Part shown: one piece after another, positions 36,054 through 45,400 of the stretch
Numbering within the stretch: the stretch's first letter is position 1
Layout: the number at the start of each line of letters is the position of its first letter
DNA from: M0103 sp040386155
GTDB taxonomy: Bacteria; Bacteroidota; Bacteroidia; Flavobacteriales_D; Crocinitomicaceae
Assembly (NCBI GenBank): GCA_040386155.1
Contig: JAZKFZ010000003.1
Coordinates: 682,001 to 746,000 of the forward strand
DNA: 64,000 nucleotides
Direction: 5' to 3'
Notes under the pieces: generated by a model
The model's input: the letters and a program-made list of their open reading frames with translations, nothing else
What the model was told of the DNA's origin: nothing
Databases searched by the model: none
Program-made: the position numbers and the translations under genes

Positions 36054-36336
36054 TATACAACTACTTTACTCCAGGAAATTAGATCTCGCAAATAAAAATC
36101 TACCTTTCCTAGTAGTGAAAAAATTGAGTTTGAAATCTAATGTCCTCCTCCTCAATCCTCCTCCAAAGGAGGATGCAGATTTATTCTTCGAAAAACGATT
36201 CAACCTCCCAAGTAATCAAGGATAATGAGCAATCGATCGTGCTCCCCTTCTTTACTTTCTTAAAGACACAAAGCACTTCCTTTGCGAAAACTTCGCTTCT
36301 TTGCGGTTAAATTTTAGAACGACAGACTTTCAATTC
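36054..36336. repeat. Non-coding remnant with short repeats between gltA and the methyltransferase
   Basis: Holds a hairpin TCCTCC-AAA-GGAGGA (36159-36173) and, near 36255-36308, a run of related words (CACAAAGCAC, CTTTGCGAAAA, CTTCGCTTCTTTGCGG) that look like a decayed short repeat. No credible gene; an open frame here lacks any coding character. Confidence 0.5.
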
Positions 36337-37518
36337 TTAATTATCCACTTCCATCTTACTCGCCTTCTTCGAGCCATCGTACACAGAGAATTTTCTGAAG
36401 CTACATTCTAATTCACCATTGTAGACTTTGAATTTTTTATCAGGTTTTAATCCCAATGCTTTCAAACCTTCTTCGCTTGAAGAAAGTATCCAACATGCGT
36501 ATCCACTCATTGAGTGCTTCATCCATGTACCAATTTCATCGTACATTTCTTCGATATTATCGCCCATTCTGATTCCATAAGGAGGATTGGATATCATCAC
36601 TCCACTTTCACCTTCAGACGTAAATTGCTCGAATGGTCCAGATTTAGTTTCTACAAAACGACCAAAAGGCAAGGCTCTCAAATTTCTTCGGGTCTTCAAT
36701 ATCATTTCATCGTTGATGTCGCCACCAATGATTTTACAAGGTAAGGCTGTAATTCTTTTTTGAGATGCTTCGTAGATTTCAGTCCACAATTCTGCATTGT
36801 AATTTTTCAAGTTTTTAAATGCGTAATGTTGACGTTCTATATTAGAAGGAATGCCAGTAGCCAAGAATGCCGCTTCAATTAGAAATGTTCCAGAACCACA
36901 GAATGGATCTACAAAGGTTGATTTACGATCCCAACCGCTCATGCGAATTAATCCTGCTGCCACAACTTCATTCAATGGAGCTTCTCCCGCATTCTCACGA
37001 TACCCACGTTGGAACAATGGTGTACCACTCGTATTTAATGAAATTGTTGCTTTCTTTTCTCGGATGTATAAGTCGAATAGTACTTGCGGACTTTTCACAT
37101 TTACATTCGGACGTTCGCCAGTTTGTTTTCTGAAGGCATCGACAATAGCATCTTTTACCAATAAGAATGGGTATTGCGAATGCTTGAATAAATCAGAGAA
37201 TACAGCGCCTTTCACAGCAAATGTTTTGTCGACTGAAAAAAGTGAAGCCCAGTCAATTTTCATTGCTTGCTTGTACAAATCCTCTTCTTGACGAAGGTCG
37301 AATTCAGCAATTTGCACCAAAACGGTAATAACACAACGACAATGCAGATTCAAAAAATAAACATCTTTCCATGTTCCTTTTAGCTGCACAGCGCGATTGA
37401 GCGCCACTACCCCTTCTTCGTAACCTAACTCTTTCAGCTCTTCGATCACTACCTCTTCCAACCCAAAGAAGGTTTTCAACGTTATCGTTAATATTGTATT
37501 ATTTGCGGGTGATTTCAT
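36337..37518 (-). CDS. THUMP-domain RNA (guanine-N2) methyltransferase, RlmL/YpsC-like
   Basis: 393 residues, the single-methylase size, not the RlmKL fusion. N-terminal ferredoxin-like + THUMP region to about residue 165, then a UPF0020 Rossmann methylase: FVDPFCGSGTFLIEAA (SAM motif I), IIGGDINDEMI and the catalytic ISNPPYGIRMGD. It should methylate guanine N2, probably in 23S rRNA. The acidic/basic tail (YDGSKKASKMEVDN) is unique. Its start codon overlaps a promoter box for the divergent patatin gene. Confidence 0.9.
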   Translation of the reverse strand: MKSPANNTILTITLKTFFGLEEVVIEELKELGYEEGVVALNRAVQLKGTWKDVYFLNLHCRCVITVLVQIAEFDLRQEEDLYKQAMKIDWASLFSVDKTFAVKGAVFSDLFKHSQYPFLLVKDAIVDAFRKQTGERPNVNVKSPQVLFDLYIREKKATISLNTSGTPLFQRGYRENAGEAPLNEVVAAGLIRMSGWDRKSTFVDPFCGSGTFLIEAAFLATGIPSNIERQHYAFKNLKNYNAELWTEIYEASQKRITALPCKIIGGDINDEMILKTRRNLRALPFGRFVETKSGPFEQFTSEGESGVMISNPPYGIRMGDNIEEMYDEIGTWMKHSMSGYACWILSSSEEGLKALGLKPDKKFKVYNGELECSFRKFSVYDGSKKASKMEVDN

Positions 37519-37525
37519 AACTTTG
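37518..37525 (+). promoter_or_regulatory. -7 box TAACTTTG for the patatin gene
   Basis: An exact TAnnTTTG, 37 bases upstream of the patatin start. It overlaps by one base the start codon of the divergent methyltransferase. Confidence 0.55.
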
Positions 37526-37562
37526 GAGAATTAATATCCTATTTTTACACAAAAGAACGAAT

Positions 37563-39857
37563 TTGAAAGCAATCTTTAGCTATTTTATTTTTTTTAGCGT
37601 CCTATTTTTTTCTCAAACTCACGCTCAAAACAAAGTTGGATTGGTGCTTAGTGGTGGTGGTGCAACGGGCTTTGCGCACATCGGTGTAATAAAAGCACTC
37701 GAAGAAAGAGGCATTCCGATTGACTACATCACTGGTACTTCTGCAGGTGCACTTGTCGGCTCGATGTATGCGGTGGGTTGGTCGCCCGAAGAAATGGAGA
37801 AATTAGTAACCAGTCCTGAATTTCTACTGATGGCATCTGGTGAGGTTCGTCCTGCGAATCGATTTCTATACAAAGAAACAGATCCTAATGCTAGCTTGAT
37901 TGATTTCGCTTTTGCTAAAGATAGCATCTTTAGAAAATCACTCCCCACCAATTTTAGTTCATCTGAATACTTGGATTATTTCATGATGAAGTTTTTGGGT
38001 ACCACTGGAGCTTCTTACGGAAAAAATTTCGATAGTTTATTTGTCCCTTATCGTTGTGTTGGTTCTGATATCGCTGCAAAGAAAAGTGTAGTATTTAGTG
38101 ATGGAAACTTAAATCAAGCGGTGCGAGCGTCCATGACATTTCCATTTTATTTAAGTCCGATTAAAATTAACAACGTATTATTTTTTGATGGTGGCTTGTA
38201 CAATAACTTTCCGAAAGATGTGATGTACAACGAATTCAGTCCAGATTACATCATTGGAAGTAATGTTTCTGGATCCACTTCTCCTCCATCTGAAGGCGAT
38301 TTAATTAGTCAAGTAACGAATATGTTGGTATTCTACCAAACCTTTGATTTACCTTGCGAGGCAGGCATTATAATTGAACCGAAGACGGATGTCAACACCT
38401 TTGATTTTGACAAGGTAAAGCAAGCCATTGATGATGGTTATCGTTCCGCATTGAAATCGCTTGATTCTATTGAGATGCACGTGCGTAGAAAAGTAACGAA
38501 GGAAGAACTCGCTGAACGAAGAAGTCAATTTAAAAGCAGAGTTGTCCCCATTAACATCAGTTCAATTTCAAGCAATTTCAATAAACGGGGAGAGATCAGT
38601 TATGCGAGAAAGTCGATGATTAGCTCGAATAAAAAGAAAAATCCTACTTTTAATGAGACCAAACTCGAAAGAAGATATTTTCGTTTGTACGCCACACAAC
38701 AAATTGGATTCATGTACCCGAATCTGACTTTAAAATCGGATAGCACCTACAACTTAGATTTAGATGTAAAAAAAGCAAAGGATTTTAGATTGGAAGTAGG
38801 TGGCCATTTTTCGTCGCGTGCTGTAAACACTGGATTTATAGGTTTAACGTACAACAATATCGGTCGCTTTGCAAGTTCCCTTCATGCTGAATCGTACTTC
38901 GGCAAATTTTATGGGTCCGTAAAAACGGAAATAAATTTTGAACTACCTTCTATTTTTCCGGTGTCTACCTCTGCCTATTTCACTATGAATCGTTGGGATT
39001 ATTTTAGGAGTTTTGCTACTTTTTTCGAACCAGTGAAACCTTCATTTTTGATTCAGAATGAAATGTACTATGGTGTAAAATTCAAGCACCCAATTGGAAA
39101 TAATCAAAAGGGAACCATTGATATTAGGGGCTTTAATTTGCGCGACAATTACTATCAAACAGATAATTTCACGAATCAAGACACTACTGATTTTACGAAA
39201 TTTGATGGTTGGAGCGCTAGTTGGGAGTTTTTACAAAACAATTTGAATCGCAAACAATATGCAACTAGTGGTCACTATTTCCAGATAAAATTTAGGTATG
39301 TGAACGGAATTGAAAGCACAACGCCAGGATCTACCTCACCGCTAGAGAATTTTCAATCAAAACATCATGCCTGGATCAATGTGAAAGCAGAATTTCAATC
39401 GTTTATTGTCAACACGAAAGCATTTCACCTCGGACTTCATGCAAAAGGCGTGTTCAATTCACAGTCACTTTTCACTAACTACACAGCTACCTTACTAGCG
39501 ATGAGTACTTTTTCGCCAACGCCAGATGCAGAAACGTATTTCTTGCCTGAATATCGTTCTCCTCAACACCTAGGGGCAGGAGTAAATATTGTGTTTACTG
39601 TTATGAAAAATTTTGATATTCGTTTAGATGGCTATTTCTATCAGCCATTCACTCAATTGATTAAAAATACAGATGGAACTCCTGCTTATTCACAGCCATT
39701 TAAAGGAGATGCTTTTTTGGCGTCTGCATCAGTGATCTACAACTCCTTCATCGGACCGATTCGCTTCACGGCTAATTACTTCCCAAAACAAGAAAAGCCA
39801 CTCCTGTTTCAATTCAGTTATGGCTATGTCTTATTTAATGAAAGAGCAATTCGCTAA
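37563..39857 (+). CDS. Patatin-like phospholipase fused to an outer-membrane barrel
   Basis: 764 residues. Signal peptide (…FFSQTHAQ), then a patatin domain: oxyanion GGGATGFAHIG, nucleophile GTSAG (Ser60) and catalytic Asp in FFDGGLYNNFP. A POTRA-like linker (residues ~330-390) leads to a C-terminal BamA/surface-antigen-type barrel (GLTYNNIGRFASSLHAESYFGKFYG … FQFSYGYVLFNERAIR). This is the architecture of PlpD-type (type Vd) lipases, which place the lipase at or beyond the outer membrane. It starts with TTG: no in-frame ATG precedes the signal peptide. Confidence 0.88.
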   Translation: MKAIFSYFIFFSVLFFSQTHAQNKVGLVLSGGGATGFAHIGVIKALEERGIPIDYITGTSAGALVGSMYAVGWSPEEMEKLVTSPEFLLMASGEVRPANRFLYKETDPNASLIDFAFAKDSIFRKSLPTNFSSSEYLDYFMMKFLGTTGASYGKNFDSLFVPYRCVGSDIAAKKSVVFSDGNLNQAVRASMTFPFYLSPIKINNVLFFDGGLYNNFPKDVMYNEFSPDYIIGSNVSGSTSPPSEGDLISQVTNMLVFYQTFDLPCEAGIIIEPKTDVNTFDFDKVKQAIDDGYRSALKSLDSIEMHVRRKVTKEELAERRSQFKSRVVPINISSISSNFNKRGEISYARKSMISSNKKKNPTFNETKLERRYFRLYATQQIGFMYPNLTLKSDSTYNLDLDVKKAKDFRLEVGGHFSSRAVNTGFIGLTYNNIGRFASSLHAESYFGKFYGSVKTEINFELPSIFPVSTSAYFTMNRWDYFRSFATFFEPVKPSFLIQNEMYYGVKFKHPIGNNQKGTIDIRGFNLRDNYYQTDNFTNQDTTDFTKFDGWSASWEFLQNNLNRKQYATSGHYFQIKFRYVNGIESTTPGSTSPLENFQSKHHAWINVKAEFQSFIVNTKAFHLGLHAKGVFNSQSLFTNYTATLLAMSTFSPTPDAETYFLPEYRSPQHLGAGVNIVFTVMKNFDIRLDGYFYQPFTQLIKNTDGTPAYSQPFKGDAFLASASVIYNSFIGPIRFTANYFPKQEKPLLFQFSYGYVLFNERAIR

Positions 39858-39861
39858 ATCC

Positions 39862-41514
39862 TTATTTCTTTTGAGTGATCGTTAAACGCACAAAGCGATT
39901 TTCTTTGTGTTCCTCTTCGGTACATTTGATATACTGTGTTTTGCATCGATTCTCAATCTTACTTGAGCCTTCCGATTTACACGTCATGTAAGCTGTGTTG
40001 ATTCCACGCTTCACCATATTCGCTTTCACAGCTTGTGCACGCTTCATTCCAACTAATTGATTTGCTTGTGACGAACCTCTTGAATCGGCATAACCAGTTA
40101 CTAAAATATCGAATACATAGCCTTGATTGTATAAATCTTTTAATTGTTCAACAAAAGCAAATTGCTCTGGTGTTAAGCCCTTATTGAATTCAAAATACAC
40201 TTTTTGCTTATTCCAATAATCCAACAATGAATCAATATTTAAGCCCTTTACCTCAGCAATCGGCTCAATTACAGGAGGAATTGGCCTAGGCGGTGCTAAG
40301 TACAACCAAACATCATCATCCCCTTTCCCTTTAGAGCGATTAGATACAAAAATAGAACTTGTATCGCTTAATTTTTGATAATTGAAATCATCTGACGTAC
40401 TATTTAACGGTAATGGTAAACGCAAAATAGTGTCGTAGCTCCAGTCATTAGTGATCGGAATATAGAAAACATCTAAGCCCCCATAGCCAATATGACCCTC
40501 TGAACTGAAATACAAAACACTATCACCAGCAATTTGCGGAAACATTTCATCAGAACGTGTGTTCAAACCTGGAATTGGTGAAGGATTTGACCATACTCCT
40601 CCAGAAAATTTTGAAAAATAGAGATCTGCATCTTCTCGCTGGTCGGCCATTTTCGAAAATACCATCATTTCTCCGTTGGTGGTCATTGTAACATGCGCAC
40701 ACGATGAAGAATCAGAAAAACCTCCAAACTCCCAATTATTGATCGTGTTGATTTTTTCTCCTACTCTTGCAGCATCTGCCCAATAAATATGAGAACCAGT
40801 ATAAAGTTTATCTCCCGAAGCGGGAAAAGAAGCAGAAAAAAATACTTTTCCTAGCGAAGGAATAAATTGCAAGCCATTGATCGACAAATCTTTGATAGAA
40901 TCATCTATGATTTCCCATTCTTGGTCATTCACAATTGGACGCATCAAAAAAGCTTCGGCTTTCAATCCAGCACTTGCAGCAAGTCCCAAATCGCGGTAGT
41001 TACTATCCAAGGCAAATTCTGAATAGTAAATAGCATTTTTACCGGTATAATTTAGTCCGTTGGCTTTTCGATCATTGAACGAAATCGTTTCTACACTTCC
41101 TTCAATGCGCTCTGGTGTGTTCAACAAAATACTGCAACTTTCTCTAAACTTCAAGGGCAGCAATTGTCCACCTTTATTGATATACTCGTTAGCTGTACTA
41201 AATGCCTCTTGGTATTGACCTAATTCTCGTTGATGAAATGCTTTATAGCGCAATAATTCAATTGAAGCGTTCGACTTCATTAAGTTTTCGGTATAGCTGA
41301 GACCTTTATCTGCCTGATTTGTGACAAAATAACAATACGCCAATTTCTCTTGATGGATTTGATCCAAGGTTCCGCTAGACGCTAATTTTTCAAAAATAAG
41401 CCCTGCTTCATCGTACTCAAAACGCTCATATTGAGAATCTCCTTCTTCGATTGTTTGTGAAAATCCAAATCCACTCAACAAAAGAGAAAAAAGGAATAGT
41501 TTACTTTTCAACAT
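39862..41514 (-). CDS. OmpA-family protein with TPR and propeller regions
   Basis: 550 residues. Signal peptide (…SGFGFSQ), N-terminal TPR-like helices (residues ~25-115), a PD40-type propeller (VFFSASF, MFPQIAGDSVLYFSSEGHIGYGGLDVFYI, SIFVSNRSKGKGDDDVW) and a C-terminal OmpA domain (YFEFNKGLTPEQ … VTGYADSRGSSQANQLVGMKRAQAVKANMVKRG) that should bind peptidoglycan. The layout matches the PorE-like proteins encoded beside SprF-family genes. Third gene of the adhesin operon, 6 bases from sprF. Confidence 0.88.
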   Translation of the reverse strand: MLKSKLFLFSLLLSGFGFSQTIEEGDSQYERFEYDEAGLIFEKLASSGTLDQIHQEKLAYCYFVTNQADKGLSYTENLMKSNASIELLRYKAFHQRELGQYQEAFSTANEYINKGGQLLPLKFRESCSILLNTPERIEGSVETISFNDRKANGLNYTGKNAIYYSEFALDSNYRDLGLAASAGLKAEAFLMRPIVNDQEWEIIDDSIKDLSINGLQFIPSLGKVFFSASFPASGDKLYTGSHIYWADAARVGEKINTINNWEFGGFSDSSSCAHVTMTTNGEMMVFSKMADQREDADLYFSKFSGGVWSNPSPIPGLNTRSDEMFPQIAGDSVLYFSSEGHIGYGGLDVFYIPITNDWSYDTILRLPLPLNSTSDDFNYQKLSDTSSIFVSNRSKGKGDDDVWLYLAPPRPIPPVIEPIAEVKGLNIDSLLDYWNKQKVYFEFNKGLTPEQFAFVEQLKDLYNQGYVFDILVTGYADSRGSSQANQLVGMKRAQAVKANMVKRGINTAYMTCKSEGSSKIENRCKTQYIKCTEEEHKENRFVRLTITQKK

Positions 41515-41520
41515 AGATTC

Positions 41521-42483
41521 TTATTTCGAAGCTGGCGTGTAGATACGGTTACGTTTCAAATAGGGAGAATTCGCTGAACTCGCTTGTTTTCCTTTTCTAT
41601 TGATTTGCAATTCAAGAAAAATCTCATGCGAACCTGAACTTGAATTTCTCAATTTAGAAGTCGTTACATCATACGAATAACCAATTTTCACCATTTTGTA
41701 CTGACCTCCAGCCATAATAGAAACGGCATCTTTCAAACGATATCCAGCTCCAAACCACACATAATCTTTGTACTGGCCCAAGACCGTAAGATCGAAGGTA
41801 AATGGACGAGCTTCAATCATTCTTAACACCGTTGAAGTTCTGATTTGCCAATCATTTGCAACTTGAAAGTTATATCCCCCCAATAAGTTGTATTGACGAC
41901 ACATCCAGTTTTCAAAGGTGTTGCTAAAATCATTAAAAAGGTCGCGCTTCACTTGAATTCCGTTTTTCACAGAAATACCAGCAAATCCTTTTTTACCGTA
42001 TGCGTAATAAACCCCCAAATCGACGTCTGGCACAAACTGATTATTGAATCCATTGGCCATTGCAGGATCATTTTGCACATCTGTTGTTAACTTGGTAACA
42101 TCGATAAAGTGTTGTGCTAATGTCACGCCCATTCCTACACGTAAGCTATGAAGATTATCTTTAGACAAACGAAGTCGATAGTTCAACATTAAGTTAACCC
42201 CCGTTAAACGCGTTGGTCCAGATAAATCATTGTAAATTGTTCCTCCAAAACCTAGATTCTTGCCCATGTCGGCATGCGTTGTCAAGGTCTGAGCTGTTGG
42301 TGCACCAGTGAAACCAGCCCATTGCTTTCTAAAATTGAAATGAATTGGAATATAATCCTCACTTCCTGCATACGCTGGGTTGATTGTTGCCTTGTTAAAC
42401 ATGTATTGCGAATTGATTCCCAATTGTTGACCAAAAGCAGTGAAAACTGTCGTACTTACTACAAATATTAATATCTTTTTCAT
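41521..42483 (-). CDS. PorP/SprF family T9SS outer-membrane protein
   Basis: 320 residues with signal peptide (…TAFGQ). Family signature at the N-terminus: SQYMFNKATINPAYAGSEDYIPIHFNFRKQWAGFTGAPTAQTLTTHADM, then an ~14-strand barrel. SprF in Flavobacterium is needed to secrete or present the SprB adhesin, whose CTD is type B. Here the gene lies 10 bases after a type-B-CTD giant protein gene and is likely its dedicated partner. Confidence 0.93.
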   Translation of the reverse strand: MKKILIFVVSTTVFTAFGQQLGINSQYMFNKATINPAYAGSEDYIPIHFNFRKQWAGFTGAPTAQTLTTHADMGKNLGFGGTIYNDLSGPTRLTGVNLMLNYRLRLSKDNLHSLRVGMGVTLAQHFIDVTKLTTDVQNDPAMANGFNNQFVPDVDLGVYYAYGKKGFAGISVKNGIQVKRDLFNDFSNTFENWMCRQYNLLGGYNFQVANDWQIRTSTVLRMIEARPFTFDLTVLGQYKDYVWFGAGYRLKDAVSIMAGGQYKMVKIGYSYDVTTSKLRNSSSGSHEIFLELQINRKGKQASSANSPYLKRNRIYTPASK

Positions 42484-42493
42484 AATCTGCTAA

Positions 42494-45400
42494 TTATCTT
42501 ACAATTGTTACATTTCCATTAATTGGTTCTAATGTTGAATCAAGTTGCAACACATAGAAATAGGTATCGGATGGTAAATCATTTCCTTTGTATGTTCCAT
42601 CCCAAGGCACATACGTGCCACTTTGTTCGTAGAGCAATAATCCCCAACGGTTATAGATAGCAAGAGTAAAGTTTGGATACAATTCCAAATTGTGAATAAC
42701 CCACGTATCATTTGTTCCATCAGCATTTGGTGTGAAACTGTTCACAATATCAAAGTCATTTTCATCACTCACCATGATCGTTACAGTATCACTTGTTTGA
42801 CAACCCATGTCTGTAATAGAAGTTAACACGTACGTAGTTGTTTCAAGTGGCGTAGCGTATGGATTTAAGATATTTGGATCACTTAAAGATGCTCCTGGTG
42901 TCCAAACGTAGCCACCAGCAATTGAAGTAGAACCATTCAATTGAATAGAATCACCTAAGGCAATTGCAGCACCTACTCCAGCATCCACTACTGGATTTGG
43001 AGAAATAGTAATCGTGTTTGAAGTCACTGACGCAAAGTTTCCACAAATGTCTAGGTATTGAAGCGTAACAGTTACTTGGTCCCCACCTGCCATTTGGATT
43101 CCATTGTACACAGACCCACTACCACCTACAACTGAACCATTGAGATCCCACAAGTATGCTTGAATCGTTGGAGCATTGTTTGGTGTTGCGATAAAAATTA
43201 CATCTTGACCTTCACATAATATCGGAGACAATGTAGATAAAACTACTGTTGCAGGTGTTGCCGTTGTAATGTTAAAGTTCACGCTGTTTGAACTTACAAT
43301 ACTAGGTGTTGCACACGCGGAGCTAGATGTCAAGATCAATGTAAGCACATCATTGTCAGCCAAGGTACTTGACGTGTAAGTTGAAGTTGTTTGCCCAGTA
43401 GAAACACCATTCAAGAACCAATCATACGTTGGTGCAGCACCTCCGTTGACGATATTAGATGTTACCGTTACAGCTTCCGCTGGACATATATCAGTTTCAC
43501 TAGCTAATATAAATGCAAATGGCACTAATGTGGTAGATGTTGTCATTGTTATCACAGCAGAGCTTACCGTTGCAACAGTAGCACAAACCTCACTTGACGT
43601 AAAGTCGACAGAAATCTGATCTCCATTTACCAAGGCTGAATTAACATAAATTTGAGAGTTAGCACCTACAGGAGCACCGTTTAAGAACCATTGGTAGGAA
43701 GGATTTGCTCCTCCATTTGTTCCAGATGCTGAGAAAGTAACTGTTTCACCAGCACAGATAGCAGTCGCTGAAGAATTTGCAGCTACTGTTGGAGTTACAA
43801 CTGGATTTACATTGATCGTAATTGAATTTGATGTGCTATTTGTGGGGCTTGCACAACTTAAACTTGAAACAAGTGTAGCTGAAACAGCATCCCCATCTGT
43901 TAAAGTAGTAGATGAGAAAGTTGTGCTATTGGTAGCTTGCGAAATTCCATTAACAAACCAATCGTATGTTGGAGTTGCTCCGCCTGCCAAAGCGCTGGCT
44001 GTGAAATCTACTTGTGTTCCCGCACAGATATCAACAGCACTTGCAGTAATTGAAATCGAAGGACTAGCTGTTGCATTCACTGTCATGGCAATTGGCGCAG
44101 ATGTTACTGTTGCTGTACTTGCACATACTTCAGAAGAAGTTAACTCAAGTGTAACGGCATCACCATTCACTAAAGCACTGTTTGTATACACACTGCTATT
44201 TGCACCTACAGGAACACCATTCAAATACCATTGGTATGCTGGATTCGATCCTCCGTTTGTAATTGCACCAGTGAAAAGAACATTATCACCTTGACAGATA
44301 GTAGTTGTTGATGCTTGAGCAGTAACTGTTGGTGTCACTGTTGTTCCAACCGTCATAACAATAGAGTTTGAAGTTGAATTCGCTGGAGAAGCACATGCTG
44401 CATTAGATAACAAAGTTGCCGAAACGACATCGCCATTTGTTAAGCTTGATGAAGAAAACGTTGTTGCATTGGTTGCTTGAGAAACACCATTTACAAACCA
44501 ATCGTACATTGGCGTTGCTCCTTGGTTACTTGATGTTGAAGTAAAGTTAACCGCTGTTCCGTTACAAATTGTGTTCGAAGAAGCACTTATTGCCATTGAT
44601 GGTAGCACTGAAGGATTAACTGTCATCGTGACATTTCCAGAACTAACAGTAGCAACCGATGCACATGATTCAGAAGATGTTAATTCAACAGTTACGATAT
44701 CACCATTTAATAAAGAACTGTTTGTGTACACATTGCTGTTCGTTCCAACTGGAGCACCATTCAAATACCATTGGTACGTTGGATTCGATCCACCGTTTGT
44801 AATTGCGGCAGTGAATAGAGCACCTTCGCCTTGACAAATAGTTGAAGCTGCTGCTTGCGCACTAACTGTTGGAGTTACAGTTGTCACAACCGAGATCATA
44901 ATTGGATTTGAAGAAACGGCGCTTGGCGATGCACATGCTGCATTGGAAACCAAGGTTGCTGTTACTACATCCCCATTCAATAATCCAGATGAAGAGAATG
45001 TTGTTGAATTTGTAACTTGAGAAACGCCATTTACAAACCAATCGTAAACAGGAGTTGCTCCTTGGTTACTTTGAGTTGATGTAAAGTTAACTGTTGATCC
45101 AGTACAAATTGTGTTAGATGAGGCTGCGATTGCCATTGAAGGCATTACAGCAGGAGTTGGAGTAACCAGTACATTCGCTGAAGTACTTTCACAACCATTT
45201 CCATCCGTTTGATTTAAATAGTAAGTTGTAGGAACACTAATAACTGGAGTTGTATATGTGGATCCAACTCCAACAATATTAGTCAAAGCTGCATCAGAAT
45301 ACCAACTAATTGTTCCTGCTCCAGATGCTGATAGAGATGTAGTTGAACCTGTACAAACAGATGCTGCTGCTGCAACAGGTGCTGCAGGTAATGTATTTAC

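Noticed and set aside
36019..36225. A 68-residue frame after gltA.
   Set aside because: It spans the gltA terminator and a decayed repeat region and shows no coding character or start signal.
43812..44834. Plus-strand frames opposite the Ig repeats of the adhesin.
   Set aside because: They are antisense shadows that recur at the repeat period and have no start context.
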